The position numbers and the translations under genes were made by a program. A stretch of 28,479 bases of DNA from Phallusia fumigata. Lineage: Eukaryota > Chordata > Ascidiacea > Phlebobranchia > Ascidiidae. Within the stretch, counting starts at the first letter, position 1. Each line of letters starts with the position of its first letter. The notes beneath the pieces were generated by a model. It was not told the DNA's origin and made no database searches. It saw only the letters and a list, made by a program, of their open reading frames with translations. The DNA is taken from contig QXVZ01024017.1 in assembly GCA_008931825.1 (NCBI GenBank), positions 1 through 28,479 of the forward strand, written 5' to 3'. Positions 1 through 12,000 of this stretch are shown piece after piece.

Positions 1-87
1 AAATAATTTAAAGAACAAATAAAAGCTGTGCTTCACAAAAAATCAGAACAACTTTTAAACTCAAAAATTACTAAAAATTCGCCACAC

Positions 88-1466
88 CTTGTTTATGTCC
101 ATCACAGGTTGTTTTGACAGTAGACCGCTTTTTTTGCTAGCTATTAATTTGCAATACGGAATCTGCAAAAACACAAACCAAGTGTTTAGAAAACAATTTA
201 GTTCAATGCTTCTCAACCTGAGTAACTTGGCCAACCAAGAAAAGTCCAATAATAAAATTGGTATCGGCCTAGTGTAAAAATAACCCTGTAAAAAGGTCAA
301 AAAATCAATTTTAGTCCTTTTAAAAGTTTTTTAGAACCCAAAGGCAAACGTGGCATAGAAAAGGCCTTTGCATTTTTTGGCCCTAAGCCCTGTAACGGCA
401 ATGCATTACGAAGTTTTTGTGGAAAAGATGCGTAAACGACTGGGGTTGACGAGGCAAGAATACGAAGAACTTTCAAAGTCACTATAATTTAAACGCCGTT
501 ATGGTGAGATACTACGACTAGTTTTTACTGGCGACGCTAGAATCCTACTGAGCGGCATGTACCGTGACTTCCTGCCACAGTGGTCCACCGTTTGTATGAA
601 TTGGTGCAGTGTACATCAACCGATAGTCCAATCCGATATCACATTGGGTTTCGAGCATGTACTTGCGGCCATCGCCACGTAAACGAAGTTTGATGACGTT
701 AAATCCGATGAAGCTCATCAAGTCAACCCTGTCCAAAATGGTCTGCAACAATGACAAACCAACGGTTTATGTATTTTCCAACAGCTTGTTACAAAAAGGG
801 TAATAATTTACCATGTTTTTAACTATGCAACAAAAATGTGTTAAAAATAAAATCCGAGTTGGGCTCAATCTCCAATCTTTTTTACCTATTTTTTTGACAC
901 AACGAAGTATAGAAGGAGTTACAAAATAAAATCAAAGTGAAACTTACATAAAACGGTTTTGTTTCCATAAACGCGTAGCCACTATAACGCGGTCTCTCGG
1001 CCAGAGGATCTTCGGAAAGTAAGCGATGTCTCGGACGGCGGTTACTCAAATATCCACGAAACAGTGCAGTCATTTCGTTTTTGCTTTGGCGCAGCTCAGC
1101 CCAGCTGTAGCCGCCCATATCTTCGTCAGTCATCAGATACCAGTAACGAAGATCGTCGCGAGTTCTGAAGTAATACACGACATGGTCCTCCTTGGTCAAT
1201 CGCTTCATGTGTTGCTGCTTTTTAAACGGCGAAAATCGGTTTTTCATGTCGAACTGCAAGAGTTTCCAGCTTTTCCTCATGGTGGGCCAATGGATTGCCA
1301 TCCGAAGCAGTGGCTTTTTAGGCGTTTCCTTTTTGACAGTGATATCACTTCCATCACTTTCTTTGTTTTGCAGCAGTCTTGAACTTGTGCTTATACCCCT
1401 AACGGCTGTTGAAGGTTGAAAGCGAACTCCAATACAACGCCAAACCCATACCAGCGGGTTTGCCAT
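88..1466 (-). CDS. NDUFAF1: Complex I assembly factor CIA30/NDUFAF1 homologue, 3' end off the left edge
   Basis: NDUFAF1 (CIA30) is a mitochondrial chaperone that helps assemble the membrane arm of respiratory complex I. Three exons are visible on the minus strand: 1466-948, 742-563 and 162-88. All have AG/GT borders and phase 0, giving 258 codons. The first 40 residues are basic and Ser/Thr-rich without acids, as in a mitochondrial targeting peptide. Then come VVYYFRTRDDLRYW and MGGYSWAEL, which match the start of the CIA30 domain, RLRGDGRKYMLE and GGPLWQEVT in exon 2, and an IPYCK segment in exon 3 that corresponds to IPFSK of the human protein. About 50 C-terminal residues are missing; exon 3 ends at a GT donor (87-86), so the gene continues left of base 1. 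I chose the ATG at 1466-1464; an in-frame ATG at 1484 would add six residues. Identification rests on remembered human sequence. Confidence 0.9.
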
Positions 1467-2188
1467 GTTACAAGCACAATACACTTATCAATACTGCCTG
1501 CATCAAAAAATCATGCAAAAATTAGACATACACGAAGATGCGATAAATTTTAAAATGAAAATTGTGAACGACTTAACAAAGCAAAATGAACAGTACCGCC
1601 CTTGCAATATTGCATTTTACTGATATCACCATTAATTGCATTTGCATAGGCAGCATAAATGGCAACCTTGCTACCATATACACAATCAAACGAAAAATAA
1701 AAGCAATTGACAACACTAAAAAAGCCACATGCAGATAAAAATAATTGTATGGAACAATCCTAAATTTTGCCGTTTTTTCAAAGGAACACAATTTTGAAAA
1801 AATTCCCACTTCCCACTGTAAACACTAGGTTACAACTCGACAAATTTTTACAGTAGATTTTGAAGTGGGACTAAACTTTATAAACAAGAGGCACGAAAAA
1901 ATTGATAAATGTGTTACTTTTGGGTGACTTGATCCCAAACTGAGCTAGGTTGAGCATTATCAGTTCTTGCTCATATGCTAAACTGTAACACAAGGCCTAC
2001 TAGTTCATTGAAATTACCACTATATCCTAAAGTTGAAATTTCCGCAATAAAAGGATGTTGTAAATAAGTAGTGGCCCAATTTTGTTAGCGTGAAACAATA
2101 CAAAAACGACAATGATTTTACAAATTTCTTTAATAAATATAAATTTTGCCATGTATATTCGGTTCTTGAAGCAGCACATTAATCTTAT
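1467..2188. other. Intergenic: NDUFAF1 promoter side and SMYD4 3' side
   Basis: No coding stretch is supported. The 78-codon open frame at 1573-1809 on the minus strand is hydrophobic, AT-driven and has no family resemblance. This DNA should hold the NDUFAF1 5' UTR and promoter next to 1466 and the SMYD4 3' UTR next to 2188. No TATA box or other named site was convincing. Confidence 0.6.
2129..2134 (-). other. Candidate poly(A) signal (ATTAAA) of the SMYD4 homologue
   Basis: The minus strand reads ATTAAA about 55 nt after the SMYD4 stop codon, the common variant of AATAAA. No AATAAA lies closer. In AT-rich DNA a chance match is possible. Confidence 0.35.
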
Positions 2189-5100
2189 TTAACTGGTGGG
2201 AAGCTTAAGCTGCAAGTCCATGCAGTCGAGGAACTTCTTCATTTGCTCAGCATCTTTTCTTTCTTTGCTTTCAGCAGGCAGAAATCCAACAAGAATGGGA
2301 CAGGCTATTAGAAGGTACTTGTGGGCCAAAAAGTACTGACCAGTTTTAAAATACAAGGCACATAACTTGTAGATCTCACGGCCATACTCAATGCTCTTTG
2401 ATCCAAATTTAAGAGCAATAATCTTCAAACTTTTAATGATGTGCTCTATGGCCATCGGAATGTTGGAGTTTTGACTGCAAATAGAATTTGTGTCGACAGG
2501 TAAAAAGTATCAGTGGGGGAAAATCGATTTTTCAATCTGAGTTAAGGTTTTCAATAAGGCCTCCACAAAGCATATAGTTAAACATCACAGACCGTGGAAA
2601 CTGTCCCCCAGCATATGGAATTTATTCCTACCTGTAGCAGTATGCAACTTGGTCATGCAAAGCACCCAGGGTTTGGTGATTTTTATACAGTACAGTCTCC
2701 AGTGTTTTAAGGGATCTCATCAACACATCAATAGCCTTGTCAACATTCCCATTCATAATTTTAAATGCCTGAAAGTTAACTTCTTCCTGTAAAAATAAAC
2801 GTCAGGTATTTAGAAAGGTTTTAACACTTACACTTAGATTCATTTAGTAAACAAAACAATACATGGAACTGACCATTCACCATATTTTTATTCCACATAT
2901 AATGTAACATCATTTAAAAAAGATATATAGACAGTATATTTTTTACATTTTGTTGCATAGGCAAAAACCCATGGGTCCTCAACATGCAAAATTGTTGATT
3001 TTGTGTTTTTCTAGATACATGTCAAAAATTAAAGGGTTCTGAAATTTGTTTTCAGAACAGTATCAGATATTTTTAAATACATTTTTTCTACTATGTTTGA
3101 TTTATTAATTTATTTAGGTTCGTATTTATAGCATGATTGCAACCTACAAATTGAAGGGGGCAAGCAGATCAACCACTTGATAGAGTCAAACAAAGCCATC
3201 ATCCCACCACAATGACACAGTTTACCAACAGTAAAAATTTCTAACTTTGACTAACCCAGGGTCAAACACAAAAATCGATAAAACGCAATAAAAGATTTTG
3301 CAAACTGTCATGCTCCACAAACTGTCCAAATTTCTTCCTGTCTAGACATTGTGCAATAATTTAAAAAACATTTTTGATTTGAGTCAAGTATTTTGCAATA
3401 TGGCTTGGACTGACCATACAACACTGTATATGATAGCCTGAACCGATGTGCAACAACAAGAACTGCCAGAATGTTATGGAACTTAAAAAGAAATGGTTTA
3501 GGAAAAGTTCTTGTACTCACCATTGTATCAATATATAGTTGGTGAACTTTTGTTAAATCATGTAGTTTCATACAGGACTGGTCAATACATTTTCCCCACG
3601 TGGATTTTGCGTCACGCGAACTTTCAATGATCTTTACTGGACCACTGCACGAGTTGCACTTAAATGCAGTGAGTTGATCCATCAAGGCCTGTTCATCTGA
3701 GCTCGCTAAACATTACACATAAATTTGTGATGTGCCAAAGCTTTGGAATGCTGAATTTATTCGGCCCAATCAGCGATTTTGGCTAAGATTCGGTTTCGGC
3801 CATATATTTTGTTTTGATTCAACCAAAACCGAACTTTTATGCACACAAAAAATAACGTTTTGGAACACCAAAAATAGTGTCCAGGCCTCATTGACAATTG
3901 CCATTACCTAAAACAATGTTTGTATATAGGGCACAAAACGTAAAAACTTACGTAATTTGGTCGATTCAGCCAAATTTATTCGGCAAAAACTACCGAATAT
4001 TCGGTTTCGGTCCGAACCTAATTTAGGCAATTGGGTGCATCACAACATAAATTACACCCATAGTACAGTTTAACATTCAGTCCCAAGATACATTTTATGT
4101 GTACTGGGGCTTAAAACTCAAACAAAATAAAATAGTGACAAAATGTGGATGGTCAGTTATTCCAAGAATTTTTTGATCAGGTTTCTTTTATTTTTGACAG
4201 AGTAATAATTATAGACTCAAATCTTATTGAGTTTGGTGTGTGACTGTTAGTTAAAACTACTGCATGTGTTCAGATTAGTTATGAATAAAACATGTATAAT
4301 TGTAAAAAGTGTATTTGAAATGGTCATAACAGACATGGTGCTGTAATGTATTTACCTAGAAATTATGCAATTAACTTTTGTATACCTGTTTTGTGCTTCA
4401 TACATGCTGTACATTNATTTGAAATGGTCATAACAGACATGGTGCTGTAATGTATTTACCTAGAAATTATGCAATTAACTTTTGTATACCTGTTTTGTGC
4501 TTCATACATGCTGTACATTCACATTTGAAGAAATACTGTTCCTTTAAAACTTTTTGTCTGTCCTTGTAGGAGTATCTAGTGACGCAAGGCCCATAGGAGT
4601 GGGAGATTTCCTCACCAACATTTGCGGTTCGAAGCATTTTTACCTTAACAACAATGGTAAACAAGGTAAAAACTCATAAGATGTAAATTTAAGTTGTGTC
4701 TTTTTTACTCTGTGACACAGTAGCAAAACCAAGGAACAACAAGGTAGAAACAAAACAGGAACCAGAAAGGCTTTTCTAATAATGACCCACGCAGATACTT
4801 GAAAGTGTCTGGAAAACATACACACACTTTTGCAAGACTGAGCTACTGTAAATAGCAGCAAAGCAGCAGACAGGACTAATAATAATAATAATTAAATTTG
4901 TTGTGATGCACCGTATCTTACAGTAGGACATCAAACGTTTATGAGTTACCGCTACACAATTACAAACTGTTTTAAACTGGCAAAATGACTGCCCTCAAGG
5001 AAGGGGCCCATGGAACTGAGTAAAAGACACAAAGTGGTCGGTCAGCGTTTTCTATTCTTATCTATGTTTTAACAATCCTAATTACTGAAAAAACAGTTTT

Positions 5101-8100
5101 GGTTCAAGCACATAACGAAAGCATTTTTTAACTTCAAAAAGCCTTTGGGTTGTTTGCAACAAAAGTTAATTGCACAAAAACTTACTAAAATCCTGTCTCC
5201 ATCAAATGAAACAAACGTGTTAGCGTCACAACTGTGGTTCAGCAGGGAACAATGAGGGAAAACACAAAGAGCAAGACGCTGTTGGGAAACTGTTTCTACT
5301 TCTAAATCAAAAATAGTTTGTGATGACTAAAAAAATTTCATACTTCGTCTCGTTTTTTTGTACTCACCATTGTGAGCTTTTCCTTCAGACAGAACTTGAA
5401 TTACAGCTTGCGAATTGGTATACAGTTGAAGCATGTGGTGTCTGATGAGATGGGCAAGAAGGTCATGGGTGTTTCTAGGCATTTCTGAAATATACACCAC
5501 AACACACTCAGCACTAATTTATGTTGAACTCCATATGCCTACCTTTAGAAACTGAATACGTTTGTTGTTTCATATTTTTGTGGGGAACCTGTTTGCCAAA
5601 CTTCTCACATACAGTTTTCACTTGGTTTCTGAAGTCTTCAACGTTAAACATGGAGTCAAAGTTTTCATGCATAGCAGGGAAAACCAAACTTCCAAACACT
5701 TGATTTAACAGTGATTCAATGTTGGTGATGTGCTTGGACTTCGAAGAGGATTGAGGTATTGCAATGCATTCTTCAACAACAGTGGCTAGAAATCGAGCGA
5801 TTGTCTCACATTTAGACACCCGAGCTTTCCCATGGTCATGAAAATGTGTTTGCAAAGAATAAACACCCCAGTACTTTCCGTAGTATTTGTCATCATTGGG
5901 ATTCAGTCCCACAAGGGTAGTTGTTTGAGAAGCTAACTGTTTCTTTTTATGCTTTGCTGTTGTGTTTGGTTTCGCTGAAAGGCAGGTGCTCTTCATGTGT
6001 GAAGCAATTGAGCTGCATGTGTGGCCACTAATTAGCTTCTGCTTCTCATCAAACTTCGCTTCCGAAAGTTCAAAAGCTCCATGAAGGATCATTCGCAATG
6101 CCATGTGTGAAAATATCTCACTCTAAACAGATAAGATAATAATTCGATTGGCACAATTTTTTTGTCCATTATCAACCNCGAAAGTTCAAAAGCTCCATGA
6201 AGGATCATTCGCAATGCCATGTGTGAAAATATCTCACTCTAAACAGATAAGATAATAATTCGATTGGCACAATTTTTTTGTCCATTATCAACCGGAGAAA
6301 AACAAAACCATTTTATCCAAGCCTTAAATATCTATTTAAAGATTTTATGGATCATATGTGCAGTATGTCTTGAATATAGTACATTTCCAGTAAGTAGCAA
6401 ATTCTTTAGTTATATGTTCTTACACTACCAACTTTTCACACAAATCTAGTGCAATTGTCATGTTAATGAAAACAAAAATTAGCATTCAATATTGAATTAT
6501 TGCTTAAATGTTAAAACAAAGTTAAGCTCTTTTATTTGTGTTGTACCTTGTAGATGACAGGCCACATACAACATTCAAGCCAATGGTGCATAACCCAGGC
6601 CTTGTGACGACATACATCATCACAATACATAACATGGGTACATCCATGGCATGGAACTCCACTGATTCTGCAGTCCTAAAATACATTCTTGTTGGCATAC
6701 ACTGTAAAATATTTGTTCAGCACATGCACAAACCTTAAAGCAAAAACTGCAATGTGTTTTCAAGTATCTTTGATTCAAAATACCACAAAAAGCTCTTTCA
6801 TTTATCACATCATCTGTCGAGGTCATATACCCCTTTGCCGTCAAAAATCGACCTTGTAATAGCACAGAATAGGACATCATATTTTGCACAAACACATATA
6901 TTTGTGCAGCTTAGTATCAAAATCAGCAAAAAAGCACCAATAATACAAGTTTCTTTTGAACTGCCTAAACTGTACCTTTGGATTTGTCAAAATTAATGTC
7001 AAGCTTGGCCAGAACATCTCTTTGGCATTCATCTTCATCTGCTTCACAGTCTGCACAATTTTGTTTTTTATTTGAGCAGCAACATATTATGTTTGTACAA
7101 CAAAAACTACCTTTCGTTTTTGTGTGATTTGATGTGTCCATCTTGGCTTTATGTATCAGGTGTTGTAATACTTTAACCTCCTAAAAAGACATGTAAAATA
7201 TACTTTCAACCTTGTATTAGCAAACTTGTTATTGTTCTAAAGCAGCAGTTAAACAAAAGTAAACATACTTTTAGTCAAAAGACTAACAAAGTATGTTTAA
7301 CCACAATTGCTGCTGACTTACCTGACAAAAAAGTTTGTATTATTCGAATTTCATCAAACATTTTCTGTCGAGGCCACAACTGTACTTGCCCAAACCAGGG
7401 ATGTTCAAAGTAGAAAACTGGCTGAATTACACATAGAAATGCAAGCAATAAAACAGCAATAAAAGACTGTTAATTCAACTTACAGATGTACCATGTCTTT
7501 CTATTACATTCCGAATTTGATTTCTCATAAAATGTCTAAAGTATTAACTCTAAACAATGTCGCGGTCGTTACGGTTACATGCAACGTTTGTAAAGATGTT
7601 TATTAGTGAAAGGCCCAAGCCAGTAGGGCTACAACTACTTACTGGCTTCAACTACTATTTTTCACCACAAACTTACAACTAAAACTAAACCCGACATTGT
7701 ATCGACACTGTCACATCTGTCGCGTCTGTGAATGCCACTCGTGTCAACATGAAGTGCAGACAAATTTGGATTAGAGTCCAGGCAGAATCCTTAAGATTCA
7801 ATATTCTACTTTGAACATCCCTAGTCCAAACCTTTGATAATTTTTTCATACATGGCCCAAGCAGCATAAATTTTACATCATTGTATGTAATTCCATGATG
7901 GAAAAGGGCATCTGCTGTTACAGCTATGTCGATATTTTACTGATACTTACCCTCGTAGTCTTAGTTTCACCATTCTGACTCAACATAGACTTCACAGTCA
8001 TTTCACATTCCTTAACCTTTTTAAGATGCCAATAGGACCAAGCCAACCTTGTCATAACTTTTAATTGCCTGCGAGTAATTTTTATGTTTACAAATTGGTT

Positions 8101-9036
8101 TAGACCATAGGCGCACAGATAGGTATGTACCGTAGCTTTCATACTTATGATAATTTTATCACAAAATATTCAAACAACCATATTTTCCACAAAAATTGGA
8201 ACATGCTAGCAAATGTTTACAAGTCAGCTACTTCAAATTACCAAAATTGTAACATTTTTTATGCTTTTGTTATTTGAATTTAAATGCACATAAAGAAGTT
8301 AATAGTTTGGTTGTTTTTTACCTTGAATGATTTTGGGGTCCATTTGCCCAGGATCTGTAAATATCCTTAACACAGAGATCATATTTCTTCATTCGAAAAA
8401 GTGCAGCAGAGCGATTGGAATAAAGAACTCCAATCGGATATTCTGAAATGGAATGAAAGACATTAAAAGAGACCATAGAGACATTAAATCCATGCTGGTT
8501 TACATAGCATATGACTTAGTAACAGTATGTACATCAGAGGTTTTTAAAATGGCTGCCACAGGTATTTTTCTAGTTAATCTTTTCATTAGGTTTAATCTAA
8601 TATTACTAACATTCATCATTAATTGTGGTTGGTGTTTGAAAAAAATTTTGGTGAAACAGAAAAGAGTGTGAATTGTATTTCTGAAGGTAGGGAAGCACTG
8701 TTCCACCCTCATACAACAAGGAAATAGGAATTAACAAAACTTTGAGAGTGTACAACAGTTAAAGAAACCTAATCACGTATATATGTATGTGTAAAAACTA
8801 ATACCAACTACTAGTAAATTTTTACCTTCTAGTTCACCAAAAGTTGTTTTCATCTTGTCAGGTTCGCAATGAGGAGGAGCATAGCGCAGGCTTTGTGTGT
8901 ATATTTCTGTTGCAATTCTAAATTCGTTTTTCTTGAAATGATTGTTGCCTTCATTTTTTAACAATAAACATGTGCCAGCTGCTTTGGTTTCTGTAAGGCT
9001 AATGGAATTGATCCCAGTAGGAAAATAGTTGTCCAT
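2189..9036 (-). CDS. SMYD4: SET and MYND domain protein 4 homologue (protein-lysine methyltransferase), complete
   Basis: SMYD proteins transfer methyl groups from S-adenosylmethionine to lysine; the substrate here is unknown. Fourteen exons: 9036-8826, 8442-8322, 8068-7951, 7180-7111, 7050-6976, 6852-6734, 6675-6547, 6122-5543, 5484-5368, 5301-5186, 4643-4490, 3705-3521, 2786-2632, 2474-2189. All borders are GT/AG, every phase agrees, and the total is 2436 nt (811 aa; human SMYD4 about 804). Residues 20-150 form N-terminal TPRs (KNEGNNHFKKNEF, LYSNRSAALFR). The SET domain opens at GRFLTAKGY (199) and is split by a MYND finger with C233, C236, C247, C250, C256, C260, H269 and C273. SLLNHSCDAN (N535-C538) and EEISHSYG (Y569) are the cofactor and catalytic motifs, so the enzyme looks intact. 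CECTAC (593-598) and a second Cys cluster follow, then C-terminal TPRs. The first ATG is less certain than the rest: the frame stays open upstream, so a further 5' exon is possible. Ns at 4416 and 6178 lie in introns and repeat parts of exons 11 and 8. Confidence 0.93.
3726..4045. mobile_element. MITE-like element with TIRs and a 7-8 bp target duplication in SMYD4 intron 11
   Basis: The left end starts TGTGATGTGCC and the right end, read on the minus strand, starts TTGTGATGCACCC, so the ends are inverted repeats of about 12 bp. The same octamer, cataaatt, flanks both sides (3718-3725 and 4046-4053); a run of T makes the size 7 or 8 bp. The interior is rich in cggttt/aaaccg motifs and has no long open frame. 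At about 320 bp this fits a non-autonomous DNA transposon; an 8-bp duplication points to hAT. It lies just upstream of the exon 12 acceptor at 3706. Confidence 0.7.
4313..4519. other. Contig-join artefact: 103 bp repeated on both sides of an N
   Basis: Bases 4313-4415 are identical to 4417-4519, with a single N at 4416. The second copy holds the 3' end of SMYD4 exon 11 and its donor; the first repeats 30 bp of that exon. This is how two overlapping contig ends look when joined without merging. Confidence 0.9.
4877..4893. repeat. Short TAA microsatellite
   Basis: Five consecutive TAA-type units in SMYD4 intron 10, between exons ending at 5186 and starting at 4643. No functional reading is suggested. 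Confidence 0.6.
6063..6293. other. Contig-join artefact: 115 bp repeated on both sides of an N
   Basis: Bases 6063-6177 are identical to 6179-6293, with N at 6178. Both copies carry the acceptor and first 60 bp of SMYD4 exon 8. Only the copy at 6122 continues into the whole exon, so the other is redundant. Confidence 0.9.
7241..7317. repeat. Fold-back inverted repeat in SMYD4 intron 3
   Basis: The arms 7261-7276 and 7281-7298 pair with only a 2-nt bulge around a four-base loop. The outer parts also pair partly, through agcagca at 7241-7247 and its complement near 7308-7314. The result is an imperfect palindrome of about 75 bp. It lies about 60 bp upstream of the exon 4 acceptor in the minus-strand transcript, so it would form a hairpin in the pre-mRNA. 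It could be a tiny fold-back transposon remnant. Confidence 0.55.
7396..7823. mobile_element. hAT-type MITE with TIRs and an 8-bp target duplication in SMYD4 intron 3
   Basis: The left end reads CAGGGATGTTCAAAGTAGAA. The right end, on the minus strand, reads TAGGGATGTTCAAAGTAGAA, so 19 of 20 bases agree. CAGGG-type ends are typical of hAT transposons. The flanks are gcccaaac (7388-7395) and gtccaaac (7824-7831), an 8-bp target duplication with one mismatch, the size known for hAT. The 428-bp interior has no transposase frame, so it is non-autonomous. The terminal and flank mismatches suggest an old insertion. The 60-codon open frame on the minus strand at 7685-7867 crosses the element end and is not a gene. 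Confidence 0.82.
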
Positions 9037-12000
9037 TTTCACAGAAAGTTGCAACCTACACAGGTGTATTAGCAAAGTAATCTTATATATGTGTGATGTG
9101 ATGGTAGAAAAAATAGAGCACAGTATTATTTTAAAGCAATTGAAGTGTGGAAATACATCAGGCATGGCAATAACAGTGCTAAATACCAGCCTTAAAAGTC
9201 ACTATGATATTAATGTATGTGGTGGTACTAATTGAAAGGCTGTTTTATGTTTACCCTCTTGATTGAGACTACAGGCAATCTTTGAAGACATGCAAATATA
9301 CAAGCTTTTGTACAAACAAATTATAATTCTGTTGTTGAAAAAAATTATGTGAGTTTACAAATTAAATGACTGTGTAACAAATGTACTAAATATCCTAACT
9401 TTGTTTGTGCATTTCAGAGTTATTCTGTAGTTTATAATGTCACTTGTGACTCATAACAAGATTGCCCACACTTTGTGACTGATCTGTAATAATATAAAAA
9501 CTCAAAATGTTAAATACACCAACAAAACAATTACCATCCAATGAAACGCATTTTCAAACACTTCTGTGCATATTTATTTACCGCCACTTAACGCACAGGA
9601 GTGCACCTTTTACATTTTTAGTGTTACTTGAGAAAAAACAAGTAACACTGAAAATGAAAAGCCCGTCCAATCACACTACGTTTGTTTGCGGCTTTAGTGT
9701 TTAAAGCCCATTTTAATTATTAAACTAAGATGTACAACAAACAATAGATAATGTCTGCTTTTTACCCACCCACAAACAAAATTTAAGAAATTTAGCACAG
9801 CGCAATCTTTAAGGCTCAGCATGCCTCAAGATAAACAATGGGAATAAACCTCTGGGTAATTCCCCCAAGTCGAGGCAGTTAAAATGAAAAATGGATTTTG
9901 TTTGCGTGCATACAATGTCGTCAAAAGATCACGTGTTTGTAACTAAAAGTTGTAAATTTATTTTTCCAACTTCCAGGTTCGTTGAGGTGATTGTTTTAAT
10001 AGTGTGTCTGTCAAACAGACCAATGTCCCAAGACTCTTGTTTAGTGGATAGACTAACCAACCACTAGGGTTGCCAACTCTGTTGAGCTACAGGGGGGGAC
10101 ATAAAAACTTAATTGACATTTTATCACGTCTTGAAGACACACTTTGAATTAATATTTCGATGTAGTGATGACATAAAATTTTGGCACTACTTTTACAAGT
10201 TTTCTCACATACATTTCTTATTAGGTCTCGATTTTGTGAAGGGCCTCATCACTACCTTGATCGCTGTGTATTACGCTAAATTTGTTTGTGGTATTTCAAA
10301 TCTCAATAAAGGACAAATAGATAACCACACAAAACTACAAACTAAACCAAACAAAAGTGGCGTTAATGGTTGCTTGTATGAGGCGATGTTGACTATGTTT
10401 CTACAAAGACTGCAATGGGAACACCAGGCAAAGCTAGCGCAATCACACATCCGGAAAAGGGTGCGTGTTACAAACAAAGGAATCAAAACTGGTGACCCAA
10501 TTCGAGTTTTTGGTTAGTGTAATCTGGGATAAGTGAGCAGTAAGTCAGCCTTTTTCCTTGCAACGCGAAATTCAGACAACGATAATATCTCACCACGACA
10601 CTGTTGTCAAAATCGAAACGTCGCACCGGGAATAAAACCACCTTTGCAAATACATCTAGAATTTTCACTTGTCTGACGATATATTTGCTATTAATACCAG
10701 GCTTGAAGAACGCTATATGCCGAACTTTCAACATTTAAAATGTCTGTAGTTGTGCACGTGAATGCTTTGGTGCAGGTTTGACTTTGCACTTACTTCGCAA
10801 GTAATTTCCACTTTGCAACTTACCAACGATTGGAGCATAGGTCACCATAAAACAATTCGTTTGTCAAACTCCCACGACTGTCTGATGGCCATTCTTCGGT
10901 GAACTAAATTTACAACATCCATAAATAGCATTGGGGATTAGACTACGTACGAACGCAGATGGCGTGTGAATTTATTACAAACTGCTGATAAGAAAAACGA
11001 AACAATTTATTACCCTTCAATTCCAATCTCTATGTTGCATAACGTCCTGATTCAACGCCTTGCAGATATCGTTTCCAGATCTGCTGCGGTCTCTGATCTT
11101 GTGTTTTCCTGAGTTAAACATTTAAAAGGGTATTGTTTCAAGTCGTTGTTATTAAGGTGGGGTCTGTGAAGCAACATTTAGGGGAACCGCGAAACGTCTT
11201 CATCGGTCTCTTGTAGGCAATGTAAATATCGCCTGCCTACCGATACATTTACAATGTACCTTTTATGTGCAACTTCGAGTGCGCCCTTCGCGATCTTAGA
11301 AAAAGAAAGAACGGTGAGTGTAGCATATAACGTTGCTAAATTGTAACTGAAAAAAGTCAGTTGTAATTTGAGCATTTTTAGTGGACCGCGGGTTACCAAA
11401 AATTTGCAGAAAAACTGTCATACAATGTTTTAAGTTTGATTTCGTCGGAAACGCTGTGTGCAAAATATATCCCAGCCGGATTCTGTTGAGTACATCGTGA
11501 ACAAAAAAACAAATAAACGTAATAAGCCTACATAGATGGATATGGCCGCGGCTATTTGCGCGCTACGTCCATAAATAACCTTAATCTACCCCTACGAGAA
11601 GACTAATGTCGCAAAGACATGAGGAATTTCAATTATTCATGTATGCGGCTGTTTCGCTTCACCGCGAAATCTGGCTGTAAATGCAGGGAAGAGAAAGAAA
11701 AATACGAAAGGAATGAACAGTTGATGATCAACATTGACCCATTTCTCGTGCATGGTTAAATTGTGCTCTAAGTATCTGTCGGGAAATTATGCAGAGGTTT
11801 TAGGTGGAAAATATTTCGTCACACCGCTCAGGATCCTTTGATTTTTTTGGAAAAAAAAGCAGCAAACACTTGAGGGGCGATGGTCAGCATGAGGGTACTA
11901 GTGAGCCACCTTCTAAATCTATCTATGCCAGTCGTTTGTACTTTTTATAAGTAGTGTCCCAACAGTTGCTGTTCGTTTGACTTCTTTGGAAAATTTACGA

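Noticed and set aside
1026..1419. Plus-strand open frames of 118 and 75 codons
   Set aside because: They lie opposite the first NDUFAF1 exon and are its antisense shadow.
7321..7365. Possible SMYD4 exon with a KMFDEIRIIQTF reading
   Set aside because: The phase does not agree with exon 4 and the exon 3 to exon 4 junction needs no extra exon.
7685..7870. Minus-strand frame considered as an extra SMYD4 exon
   Set aside because: Its phase does not fit either neighbour, while exon 3 joins directly to exon 4 in phase; most of it lies in the hAT-type element.
10060..10100. tagggttgccaact motif resembling a transposon end
   Set aside because: No inverted partner or target duplication was found in the window.
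10113..10517. 134-codon plus-strand frame in the large intergenic region
   Set aside because: No recognisable domain, an overlapping open frame on the other strand and random-looking composition.
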